NCBI GenBank assembly: GCA_963969365.1
Contig: OZ017760.1
Coordinates: 372,001 to 436,000 of the forward strand
DNA: 64,000 bases
From: Asterochloris sp. CNOR1
Taxonomy: Eukaryota > Chlorophyta > Trebouxiophyceae > Trebouxiales > Trebouxiaceae
Direction: 5' to 3'
Both the position numbers and the translations under genes were made by a program. Shown one piece after another: positions 35,001 to 45,100 of the stretch; position 1 is the first letter of the stretch; the number at the start of each line of letters is the position of its first letter. The notes below the pieces were generated by a model, which worked only from the letters and a program-made list of their open reading frames with translations, searched no databases and was not told where the DNA came from.

Positions 35001-35492
35001 CATGCCTCACAGGGCTGCCCCATACACACCTATCATTTAGCCTCTCCCTGCGAGCCCGCTCACGAGATGCCTTGTTCCGGGCAGCTGTCTTCTCCGAGCT
35101 GTCACCGTCCTTGCTGGACCCGGCTTTGTGCTCCAGAGCGGGCATTGAAGCATTCGAGACCTGGGGCTGATATTGTCCCTCCTCAGCACCGAGGCTGGAC
35201 AGGTAGGCCTCCAGGGAGGCCTTCTCCTGCAGCTCCCTGTTGCGGGTCCGCTGCACCTCCTCGGCCTGCGGCAGCAGGGATCTCATTGGTGCGGCGGCTC
35301 AGGATAAGGTGTCCACGACGCCACAGGGCTCCTCACCTGAGCCTGCTGCACTGCTGTAGGCTGAGATTCGGCCTTGGCACCCTTGGGGGCTGCAGCCCCG
35401 GGGTCAGCGGCGCCCAACTCTGGAAAATCTAACAGGTTGTCAAAGCCTGCTCCATAGCTGGGGGACAGCGGCTGGCCGAAGAAGTCGTCCAT
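32044..35492 (-). CDS. bHLH transcription factor, ILR3-like (plant group IVc)
   Basis: A nuclear DNA-binding factor resembling Arabidopsis ILR3/bHLH105 and bHLH34, 104 and 115, which regulate iron-deficiency responses. The start MDDFFGQPLSPSYGAGF is at 35492 (an ATG 18 bases upstream, 35510, is also in frame). The basic region and helix 1 lie in the exon near 35030-35265 (NKASRERARRERLND). Helix 2 and the start of the zipper lie near 34648-34790: FTELSKALDPSKAVKSDKTN, then IIADAIRVVTQLRAENGQL. A coiled-coil extension follows (ERVGNVEKQKAELQLQQAFL). The 3' exons are Gly/Pro/Met-rich, and the protein ends LDTSQDGLKRPPAA; ILR3 ends with a closely similar DTSQDxxLRPPxA motif. Stop at 32044-32046. 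Exon borders in 32.7-34.2 kb are approximate. Target genes and an iron role in this alga are inference. Confidence 0.88.
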
Positions 35493-35817
35493 GCAACGCA
35501 GCCGCTGCAAAGTTGTCCTGCAGTTCTAGTAAGATGAGGGCTTGCTGCAGGGGTTTGGGTTGCTTGATTTGGTGATGGCACGTGTTTTGAAAATCGCTTA
35601 TAAGAATTGAACTGGCTGGTGAACCTTCAAGTGGTCGGCAAGCATGATAATTGATGGGGCTGGCAAGCAAATGAATTAAAAAGCAAAAGAGATGGCAGGG
35701 GTGTTTCAGGTATATTGGAAGCTGCTGCGAATTTCTGTCAGAATCGATCCTGTGCCCAGTCAGGCCCAGTGGAGACACATCAGGCAAGGCATGAGCAAAA
35801 GAGTGCCCATTCTGCAC
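35493..35817. other. Spacer between tandem bHLH and TIM14 genes
   Basis: 325 bases between the TIM14 stop and the bHLH start, both on the minus strand. It must hold the TIM14 3' UTR and the bHLH promoter. The stretch 35570-35720 is AT-richer than the flanks. No defined element recognised. Confidence 0.4.
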
Positions 35818-37067
35818 TCAAAAGGCTGAGCCTGTCCGCCGTCTGCCCTTGCCCAGCATCAAATCCTTGGCCTCATTGACCTTCGTGGCCAGGAAGCTGG
35901 ATCCCCCCGAGTCGGGATGATTGGCAATCATGATGCGGCGGTGGGCCTCCTTCACACGGTCAGCTGCGGCAGACTCGCGCAGCCCTAGGATGAGGGCGGC
36001 CTCCCGCTTGGACATCTCTGCCTGGAAGCCGCCCTGCAGGCAGTGGTAGCAAGCTGGTGTGAGCGGGGCTTGGGGAAAGGCAGCAATAACTTGGGGACAT
36101 CTGTAGAGTGGTGCACACAGGCACAGCACAAGCAACGACAACATGGAGCTGCCCTGGGATCTTCTGGTGGCAACCTGCCCTGCAGACAAAGCAAGCAGAG
36201 ATATGTAAGGTGGTAGTGAGTTCGGCAGAGTAAAGACTCATCCTGCGCGCAGTTGCAAGGCACACGCCTCAACAGCTTGTCCAGCTCCAGAACGCTTGTT
36301 GGCTTGGCTGTCTACCCTGCAGCGCAGTCCTGCAGGGCAGCCCTGTACAGCAAGCAGTGAGCAACTTTGGTTGAGGACATGGCAGCAGAGTGCAGAGTCC
36401 CAATGCGCAGCACAGCCGCCTGCCTTCGAGCAAGAACGCAGGGGTGTGATGCAGGCATGATCTAACAGCATTCTGGCTAAGATACATCCAGCTCAACAGC
36501 TCAAGCACAGCTCTAGATTCCCCTCCTTGCAGTGTGCTCTCCCCTCCCTGCAGCATGCTCCAGGGACCCTTCTCTGCCTGGTAGCGTCACAGTTGGCGGT
36601 TCGTGCCAGAGAAGCATGCTGACGCAGGCCAAGCCAGTGCCTTCTAGCTCTTGGTGAGCCCACCCCGTACTGCATGAGGATGACAGCGCAGGGACAACTT
36701 GGACCATGCTGCAGCGGCTGTGCGTGAGCAGAGAGCTCGTGTGCAATTCCATGTGCGCCCGCACTGCATGTCGTACCTTGTAGTACGCGCGTGCCATGCC
36801 AGAGCCCCCACTTGTGCCCCATTTACTTGCTAGTTGGAGTGCTGCCCTGCCAGCATAGGCTGCTGCCCCAATAGCAAGGCCTGCTACCAGAGGGGTGGTC
36901 TGCACAGCACAGATCAAGAGATGGTTGCATGGCCGCCTGCGAGATCCCTGTGCAGCCCAGGCCAGTGCCGCCTGCTTTTGCCACTCAGGATCTAAATTGA
37001 CGCTGCCAACAGGGAATGACAGCTGTTAACAGGGAATTTACACAGAAGTCTGTCTGTCCCTCACCAT
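35818..37067 (-). CDS. TIM14: TIM14/PAM18 J-protein of the mitochondrial import motor, 113 aa
   Basis: J-domain co-chaperone of the inner-membrane PAM motor; it stimulates mtHsp70 at the TIM23 channel. Three exons: 37065-37067 (only the ATG), 36777-36899 and 35818-36033, all phase 0, total 113 residues, the normal family length. Exon 2 gives TTPLVAGLAIGAAAYAGRAA, the single membrane anchor, ending MARAYYK. Exon 3 starts GGFQAEMSKREAALILGL and carries the J-domain HPD in IMIANHPDSGGSSFLATKVN, then EAKDLMLGKG; it ends RTGSAF. The start choice rests on the ATG directly before a GTGAGG donor in frame with a TTPLVAG exon, matching the MATPLIAG-type starts of plant homologues. The frame upstream of that ATG has a stop and no other ATG. 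The apparent alternative TTG start at 36917 lies in intron sequence. Confidence 0.93.
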
Positions 37068-38225
37068 ATGGTCTCCTGGACCTGAGCCTTGTGGACCACC
37101 AGCAGCTGTGACTTGACGCAGGTGAGGTTGCTGTACTGACAGACTAAAGAAGCTAGAGGAACCTTCTGTCCTCGAAGGACTGCTCTCCTCAGGCTGCGGC
37201 TCTGGCTGTGCAGGTGCAGAGCTTGTCAAGCCAACCAGCGCAAACACGAAGTGGTGTCCGATAGGCTCTAGGCGTGAGTCACAGATCTGGGCATGCCAGG
37301 AACAAACTGAGCTCCTCAGCTGAACGAGCAGGTAAGCAGCCAACCTGCATCTGCTTCACATCCACTCCTCCGCCCTGCCTTGACAGCACTATTTTGCGAG
37401 TTATCGGCTAATGTGCAGGAACTCTGCCTGTCCAGGAATGCATAAAGGCACCACCTGATGTTTCCTGTAGTTGCCTCAAGCAATACAAGCTTCTCTTCTA
37501 GTCAACACGCCTGAGCGGTCTGACTTGTGCCCAGCCACTGAACATAAAGGAGGTGGGGCCTGGTGCCAGCCTATGCCTTCGCCGCCGCTGCAATGCCGTC
37601 AGCTCTGGCAGCAGTGCCTATTTGCATCATGCAGCAAGGCTAGGCTCTCTGCACAGGCCCAGATCTTGTACTTGACACATGGCAGCTGATCACAGCTTGG
37701 ACTCCTGCAACAAATCATCAATCCTCCAGAAAACAGATGGCAGCAAGCATAGAATCCCCTGATCAGTACCCTACGCACAGTCCAAGGCGCAAGTGTCTGC
37801 ACTTCATGCCCCAGCAGCAGGGGCACCTACCGCAGGGTGCTGGAGGCTGTGCAAGGCTGTGCAGATGCATGCAGCCCTTCGACGAGCACCCGCTGATAAC
37901 ACTACGTCAGGCAGCTGTTCAGGGGTGCCATGCTGGCTGCTGGAAGTCCAGTGACGAGCTGTGCAGGCCGAAAGCATTGCATGCTCAGTAGCTTAGCGCC
38001 TTAGGCCCCTTCATGTGGGCTGCCTTGCAGTGCGTATAATATGGATTGCTGGGTAGGTGCCCCTCGCGAACATCAAGCTGTGGAACTGTCTATCAGTGAG
38101 CACCGCTGACTTTGTGACTGTGGGGAATTCAGCCATCAGCTCACCTATGTCATCTCATCTGACAGCTGCCCCAGCAGGTTTGGCCTCCCCTGTCAAACAA
38201 CAATTAGAGGCCACTGCACCGTTGC
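37068..38225. other. Intergenic region between divergent TIM14 and microprotein genes
   Basis: About 1.16 kb with the 5' ends of two divergent genes. A minus-strand open stretch (37068-37340) runs into the TIM14 ATG without an in-frame ATG of its own and is probably its 5' leader. I saw no other supported exon. Confidence 0.4.
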
Positions 38226-38668
38226 ATGGAAAGTCTTCAGCCTGAGGTGCCTAGAAAGGTGGAAGAGGGTGAGTCCTCCTTGACACTAGCTTGCATGCTT
38301 TGATGTGCAAGTGCCCAGAGACCTGTTTCTCTGCCTGCAGCATTGATCTTCAGGCTCAAGCATGCAGCAATGAAACAGTGCAGGAGCACGGCAGGGGCCT
38401 ATGCAGATTGCTGTCGTGGGCGATCCTTCTCCATGGCCTGGGCATGCAGAGGCCAATTGAGAGACTTCAGTGCCTGCCTTGGCCAGCAGTGAGTGCCGCT
38501 ATGACACCTCAGGAAGCAGGCTTGCTGCCTGTGCTCAGCTGATGTCCTGCGGTGTGTGCGCACAGTACAGGGGACGAGTATCTCAACAAGCTCAAGCTCA
38601 GATGGGTACAAGCAGGAAAGCCTGAGCAGCCAGACTGGGACGACTTGCTTCTAGACTTGTACGATTAG
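38226..38668 (+). CDS. Two-exon gene for a 46-residue microprotein, function unknown
   Basis: Exon 1 is 38226-38268 (ATG to a GTGAGT donor) and exon 2 is 38571-38668 (after GTACAG, to TAG). The phase-1 junction makes one frame of 47 codons including stop. The product starts MESLQPEVPRKVEEGDEYLN and continues KLKLRWVQAGKPEQPDWDDL to a tail LLDLYD. It is charged, with two Trp residues, an acidic tail and no membrane segment or signal peptide. An in-frame TAG lies seven codons before the ATG, supporting this start. I do not recognise a family. It lies between the divergent TIM14 and convergent EF-hand genes, with only 194 bases to the latter. Support is the clean splice sites and phase match; against it, the protein is very short and could be the end of a gene with missed upstream exons. 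Confidence 0.5.
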
Positions 38669-38862
38669 CCCCCCTCTGCCTGTCTAGGCCTTTATACGCG
38701 GCAGCTGGTGTGGTGCAGTCAAGCACATCACTGTGTTTTTGTTGCTGGACTTCTGCTGCTTACTGCCAGCCCAACTGTCATTTCATTTGCTGCTACATCA
38801 AAGCTCTTCAGCATTGCAACCCATGGTCATGAAATGTCAGGAACAAACAAATTGACAGATGG

Positions 38863-41576
38863 TCAAGGCAGCTCCAAGACCTTGAGCTGCTCTGCAGTCT
38901 CCAGCTTGCTGAGCTTTTTCTCTCGCCGCCGCTCCTCCAGCCGCTTTCTGATGAGCTTTGTCAGCTGCTTCACGCCTGCAGGCACGGCCAAAATGTCAGT
39001 GGCCAGGTGTGGCCTCAAAGCCAGGCCGCACGCACTGTGGTGGCTAGCATACTGGTGCAGAGCAGACACACATGGAGCTAACCCTGCTCTGGCCCAGTAC
39101 ACCAAGGGCACGCTTTGACATCTCATGACATGATCAGTCAGCTGCCAGCCGCACCCAGGTGTTTGAGGCAATAGACAAGCTTGGCTGCTATGGCTAGTGC
39201 AAAAGTGTAGGCCCTGCATCTCAATCCCAATGCACAGAAACCCCATCAGGCACACCCTCTTGCCTGGGTTGCTCAATCTAAGGGCAGGTGCCAGCCGCAA
39301 CAAATGCAGTGTGGTAACAGCATAACAGATAAGCCAGCTGCCATTCCTACCTGGGTCGTTGAGGTCGACGTCAAAATTGTAGCGGGGCATGACCAGGAGA
39401 AAATTGCTGAGGTCCTTGAAGGACAGCCCAGAGGCGCTGGCAAAGCGCTGCATGAAGGTGCCAAATGCTTCGCGGGTCATGTTCTTGCTGCTGTCCCCCT
39501 CCATGCCTGGCTCTAGGATGGCCTGGGCTGCTGCAGCTGCCCGGTCCTTCAGGTTCTCGACTTTTGAATATCTGCAGGCATTGGCAGCCGGCTGGATGTG
39601 AGGCAGTGGAGCTACCTGAGCAGCTCAAGGCTTGCACAGCCACTGAGCCCAGGCAGATCTCTCGTTAGCGATAGTTCTCACAAAGATGCGCTGCTGCCTG
39701 GGCAGCCCCAGCGCTGCGTAGGCTGCTCACCTGAACAGCCCCAAGCAGAGCTCCTGGAAACTGATGCGGCCATCCTCATTCCTATCCCACTGGGAAAAGA
39801 TAGCATCCATGGTCCTTGCCTTGTACAGGTCTGCCACCTGTAGAGCACACGTGCCAAGTCAGCGCTCCACACGTCAGGCCGTGTCATCAGCAACGCCATC
39901 AATAAGCTGCAGCATGAAGAGCACGCAATGATCTGAGCCTAGACACATCAGGAACAGCAGCTGCTGCTGTTCAGGCTATGCTCATGCAGAGCCTGCTTGT
40001 TTGAGCAGTCACCTGGTGGAGCCCAACAGCTTCCAACTGTCGCTGCACCTCCTCTTCTGAGGTGTGCAGTGGGCTGTCTGGTTGCTGGAGCTTCTCTATC
40101 TGCATCAGGAGGTGTTGATGCCGTCAAGGAGCTCGCCACTTGCTGCAGCAATGCTGCAGGAGAAGGAGACAGAGATGCAGGCCAGGCACAGTCGTCAAGC
40201 ATTGATGCTTGCAAAGGGCCCCAAAGGCTCAAGGAGATGCCTTGAGATGCATCTTTCAAGACAGAAATTCACCATGTCGTCAGCATAGAGGAAGAAAGGG
40301 GAGTCTGTGAGCAGACTGTAGCGTCGCAGGAAATTCCTGAACTCGTCAAGGTCCAGGGCTCTGCAGCAGTGCAGCAATGAAACTTTGCAGACAGCTTGAG
40401 GCAGGGAGTGGCAGGGCGTGGGGAAGGCTGAGTGATGCAATCGGTCTATTGCTGCAGGCAGCTCCACCCCAAGCCCATGCTCAAGTGCCTACAGAGCTGG
40501 CTCCCTTGCGTCCCTGCCTTGTCTGAGCAGGCATGGCGACCCACTCAAATGCCGGCACGAGAACTGCTGCCAGGTGAGCATCACACACAGAAGCAGCCAG
40601 CAGTTGCATGCTGAGGCTAACCCCTCATCCTGGTCATCTATAAGCAGGAAGACATCGACAGCCTGTCGCCGGGCATCCTCCAGAGTGAGCTCTGGTCGGA
40701 TCTTCCTCATGGCATCAGCCACCTCCTGAAGTTGGGCAGCAGCAGCAGCGATTAGGCTGGCCTGCTGGCTACAGCTTGATGGTGAGAATTACAGCAGGGC
40801 ATGAAGTGTGAGGCTGTCTAACACTACGGCCCACAGCACAGCTGCTGTGCCAGATGACACACAATCTTGGCAGTGCCCAGCAGTGCAGCTTGAGGAAGAG
40901 AGGCAGGCCCTAAAACTTAGCACCCTGTACCACATTCGATGCGGCAGCACCGTCCAAGCAGCAGGGTAGACAATCAAGCCAGCCAGAAAGCCATTGCCCA
41001 CCTTGAAGTCGATCTTCCCGTCCTGATTTGTGTCAAACAGCTTGAATAGCTGCTCCACCTTGTAACCCTTGACGCTGTCCACCAGCTCCACAGCAGTGGT
41101 CAGATTCTGGAGCAAGGAGTTACAATTCAGCTGCTGACTTCACCACAGCATTGACCCACCGTGCTGCGCTGCCATGCCTTGCAGGTTTGTGTGCTGGAGG
41201 TCAGAGTGCGTGTGACACATCCTGCTGCTGGCTGGACAGCGCCACTACACCAGACACATGCAGACACGTGGCCGCAGCTGTACCTTTCACTCACCCTCTC
41301 CAGCCTGGTGGGGCCATCGGTGGCAAACAGCAGCTTCCAGACAGCCACGCCCGTCATGAAGAGGGCCGCGACCAGCGTAGCTGGTCCCATATACGAGTGC
41401 CAGCGCGGTCTGCAACAGGCACGAAATCTCTGGTTTGCTGCACATCCAGAGCGCATGCAGCAGCACACCATCCAGCTTGCAGGCAACGCACATCTGTACA
41501 GGAACTGGTGCGGGGGCAATGGTCATGTAGACCTGGTCTGCCTGGCGAGCCCTGTGCGACTGCCTGCCGCCCACAT
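38863..41576 (-). CDS. Membrane-anchored EF-hand protein
   Basis: A predicted calcium-binding membrane protein of unrecognised subfamily. The chosen start MWAAGSRTG is at 41576, but the frame is open further upstream, so a longer N-terminus or transit peptide is possible. A membrane helix follows (ATLVAALFMTGVAVWKLLF). The first EF-hand near 40990-41050 has the loop DTNQDGKID, canonical. A second, split across introns near 40290-40640, reads DDQDEG then LDLDEFRNFLRRY. A third near 39730-39800 reads DRNEDGRISFQE, canonical 12-residue spacing. The tail includes GLSFKDLSNFLLVMPRYNFD and a Lys/Arg-rich coiled region, LIRKRLEERRREKKLSKLE, ending KVLELP (stop 38863-38865). Three EF-hands plus one anchor suggest calcium sensing at a membrane; mitochondrial or plastid location cannot be decided. 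It is divergent from MCM9 and convergent with the microprotein gene. Confidence 0.72.
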
Positions 41577-42146
41577 GCTGTCGGCCCGCAGAGCATTGAA
41601 CCGTGGCGCTGCAGGAACTGCATCTGCAGTTGTATGCTGTGCACCTCTGCCAGGCCCTAGCAGGAGGCTGGCAGTGCAGACTGCATCCAGCCGGGTGATG
41701 CAAGACCTGCATCTTGCCTGGGTCACATGTGCCAAGCCACAGTGCAGGTCAATAGAGCTCTGGTATCAGCTGTTAAGAATTCATGGGCGAGGGCAGAGCT
41801 CAGTCTGCAAGATTAAGCAGATTTGAACTGCATTGAGATTCCCTTGACCCCACCAGGCGACGCATTGCCCTGCAGTGACGGCATCCCTGTACTTGATCCA
41901 GCGCAGGCATGCATTTGAACTGCATCAGATGTGGCGCATCACATGCCACATGAAGTTGCCCTCGTCTGCTGCAAGAGCAGGCTTTGGTCGCCGCACCAGA
42001 CCCAAGCTGAGTTAGATGATATCACTTACAGAGCCTGAGCCAGCATGGGGGGTTTTCCCACATCTCTCCGCCATCAGGGGGTCTCCCACAGCTTCCTCCT
42101 CATAGGCGGGATTTGATAAGCTAGCTTGCAGCAGTATCTAGCCTGC
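41577..42146. promoter_or_regulatory. Region between divergent EF-hand and MCM9 genes
   Basis: About 570 bases between start codons, expected to carry both promoters. Part of the left end may be EF-hand coding or leader sequence, because the minus-strand frame stays open to about 41735. No core element was recognised. Confidence 0.4.
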
Positions 42147-45100
42147 ATGCCAAGCGCAGTCCTGCCGCAGGATCTGGTGTCATTTCTGTTAGATCATCAC
42201 TCTCAGGTGAGATACCCGTTTGTGGCAAACATGTCAAACTCACAGCTAATCCTGCCGGCCCCTGCAGGACATTGAGCAGCTGCTGGCAAGCACAGACAGT
42301 GCCGATGAGCAATCCGGCGTGCATACCAGCCTGCTGCAGCTGGCCAGTTGGGACGCTGCCATTGCTGAAGCGCTGCTGGCCGCCCCCTGCCAGGTCATGC
42401 CGGTCCTCCACATGGCCCTGGACATAGCTCAGGAGCAGATCTTGGCGCAGCTCAGCCAGACTCAGTCAGACAGTACTCTGAGCTGCAAGCCCCTGGCACA
42501 AGTCCGCCTGAAAGGTGTGAGTACAGCAAGCAGGAGTATGGCATGGTGGGCTGCTCCAAACTGCTCTCATCCGCCTGAATGTCTCCGAGAAAGTCGGCAA
42601 TATGCTGAAGGCAATGGGAGTCTGGTGTCGACAGCCAAATGAACGTCAGGTACCAGCAGGCAGCAGCCATTATGCATGCAGTTTGGTGACACAGCTGCCT
42701 GGAAGTGCAGCCCTTGCTAGCACCTTGTGCCACATCTCGAGCCAGCATTTGTGTTGGCTGTCGTCTTCAATAGCATCATCTTGCTGCAGTCCTGCCCAGG
42801 GGCACAGCATTTGCAGGAGAAGCTTCAGAGCATGCGATAGCGGGAGGCTTGTGTGAAGTCTCATTTTATGCAACTTTGTTACATGACTACCTGAGCCCCA
42901 TAACCAGCCTTTTTGAGCTGTCAGAACAGCTCATGGGCCATCAACTCACCAGTCGCACAGCAGTCCTGAAAGTGCGCACTCTTTCTGGCGGGAAGGAGAG
43001 CCTTTCCTCACACGGCACTACAGCATGGGCCGGCCTCACAGCAGCCATCAGCATGTAAAATCTTGCTGCGAGCCTGCCTGGGGCCACAGTCTCTACTTGT
43101 GAGGCGCTGGAGCATGGCGTGGCAATGAGGCTGGGCTGCAGTGTTACCGTGCATGCCATTGCTGCAGGCTGTTTCCCAGCCATGCTGCAGCCATGCTGAA
43201 GCCACATCATCTTGCCATAACAGACACTGGCTGCTGGCCATGCTGGGGGCAGAACCCCTTCCCTGCCAATAGGTGGCCAGACAGCGGGCCAGCAGTCATC
43301 TCCTGCACTGCGCTTGCTGCAGGCTTGCCTGGTGGCACCACCTTTGCCCGTGACGTGCCAGAGCATGGCCCAACCATACACCAGCTGCGCTGCCGCAACA
43401 CCCGAAGGCTTGTACGCATGAGCGGCACCGTCACCCGCACTGGCGCAGTCTGCATGGTGGAGGCGCAGCGCGCCCTGCAGTGCACCAAATGCAAATTCAG
43501 GTCGGCGGCTGCAGTTGCATGGTGGAGGCGGACCAGTAAGGGCAGTGGTCACCTGAGTGCGATTCACATGGTGTTGGCGGAGTGAAGTGTGGCAGCGGGC
43601 CTGTGTGGCCCGTTGTGTGCTCATGCTGCAGTGCACTTCCTGCAGCATCAACCTCTGTTGGCTGACGCATGTCTGCAGTGTTGGTCAGTGGCCTGCACAG
43701 AACCTGATGCATCCTCACATCTGTCAGGAGGGCACCTGGTATGAGGCAGCTTTCCCCACCTCCCTTGGAGGAGAGACGAAGCGCTCTCTGTGTTGCCATC
43801 CGATGGCCCCTGTTCTGGCCCTCTCCAGCAAGCGGTGCTTCATCGCACCCTGTCAGTCCCCCCAGCCCCACTGCTGTGTGACAGCGTTCCCTGCAAAAAG
43901 GAATGACGGGAGTCAACCCCCTGGCTGGCAGGTGGCTCGTCAGTGCTGACCAGGAGGATGGCTTCCTGCCTCCCCTGGAGGGCTGCCCCTCTGTGTCCAG
44001 CACAGGCAAGCCCTGCGAGGGCACCAGCTTACGGTGGGACGAGGCCATGTTACACACAAATCTTCAAGGTGAGTCACATGCAGGCAGTGCGCTCGCTCCC
44101 TTCAAGGCCAGCAGCCTACGATTGGGAACAGTGTGCAGCTGACATGCGCCAGCAAAGGGCCCCCCCTCCTTTAGGAGAAGGTTGGCATGGTGCATTGCGC
44201 AGGGCACATGGCTTGCCTGCAAGTCTTATTTCTCGCGTCACTGCCACCAGGGACCCACTGACTGCAGAGGTCAGAGTTCAGGAGTTGGCGCAGTGTCTGA
44301 ACATGGGCGCTCTTCCCCGCAGCATGGTTGTGTTGTTGCAAGACGAGCTTGTTGACCGCTGCAAAGCTGGAGGTGTGGACACTGCCGCACAGCACAATGC
44401 TGCAGAGCTCATGCCCTGCTGCCCTGCAGCCCTCCACTGCTGTTGCGCAAGCGCTCTTGATCTTGCATGATGCACTGTGGAGTCGTCTTGCTGCAGCCCT
44501 GCACATGTAAGGCCCAGTGCAAGTCTGCCGGATGATTTTGCAGATGTGGTTGAGATCACAGGCATCATTCACAGGCGCTGGCACCAGGCTAAGCCTGGGC
44601 TGCGCTGCAGCGTGGAGCTGGTGGTCGTGGCTGCTGACCTCCAGGTGAGTGGTGTGGGTGCCGCAATGCTCAGGGCAATTGTGAGCACAACCGCAAGGGA
44701 GGCTTGCGGTAGCTGCTATAGGGTTTGCACCACCAGCGAGTGCGCTTCTCCTCTCTTGGTCAGAGCCGTGTCTCTCCTCATGTTTTGCTGGGCGGTGCTT
44801 CTGCAATGCAGTGTGACTCTAGGACAGTTGGGGCATCTGATGCAGGTGTGCAGCCCACATGCAGGCGTCCCGCACCATGAGCAAGCCACAGAGGAGCAGT
44901 TCCTGTCCTTTTGGCAGCAGCACACTGGTTATGAGCTTCGTGGCAGGGACCAGATAGTGGCGGCCATGTGTCCCCAGATACATGGCCTAGCGCTTGTCAA
45001 GCTGGCCACCCTGCTGATGCTGGTGGGTGGGGAGCAGAGGCATGACGACGGGGGTGCCCGCATCAGGGGAGAGGTAGGTCACAGGGTCTATTGCACGTCT

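Noticed and set aside
36513-36917. Open frame starting at 36917 as the TIM14 N-terminus
   Set aside because: It starts with TTG, not ATG, and its first codons are the intron's acceptor tract (CTGTGCAG). The ATG at 37065-37067 gives the expected start and length.
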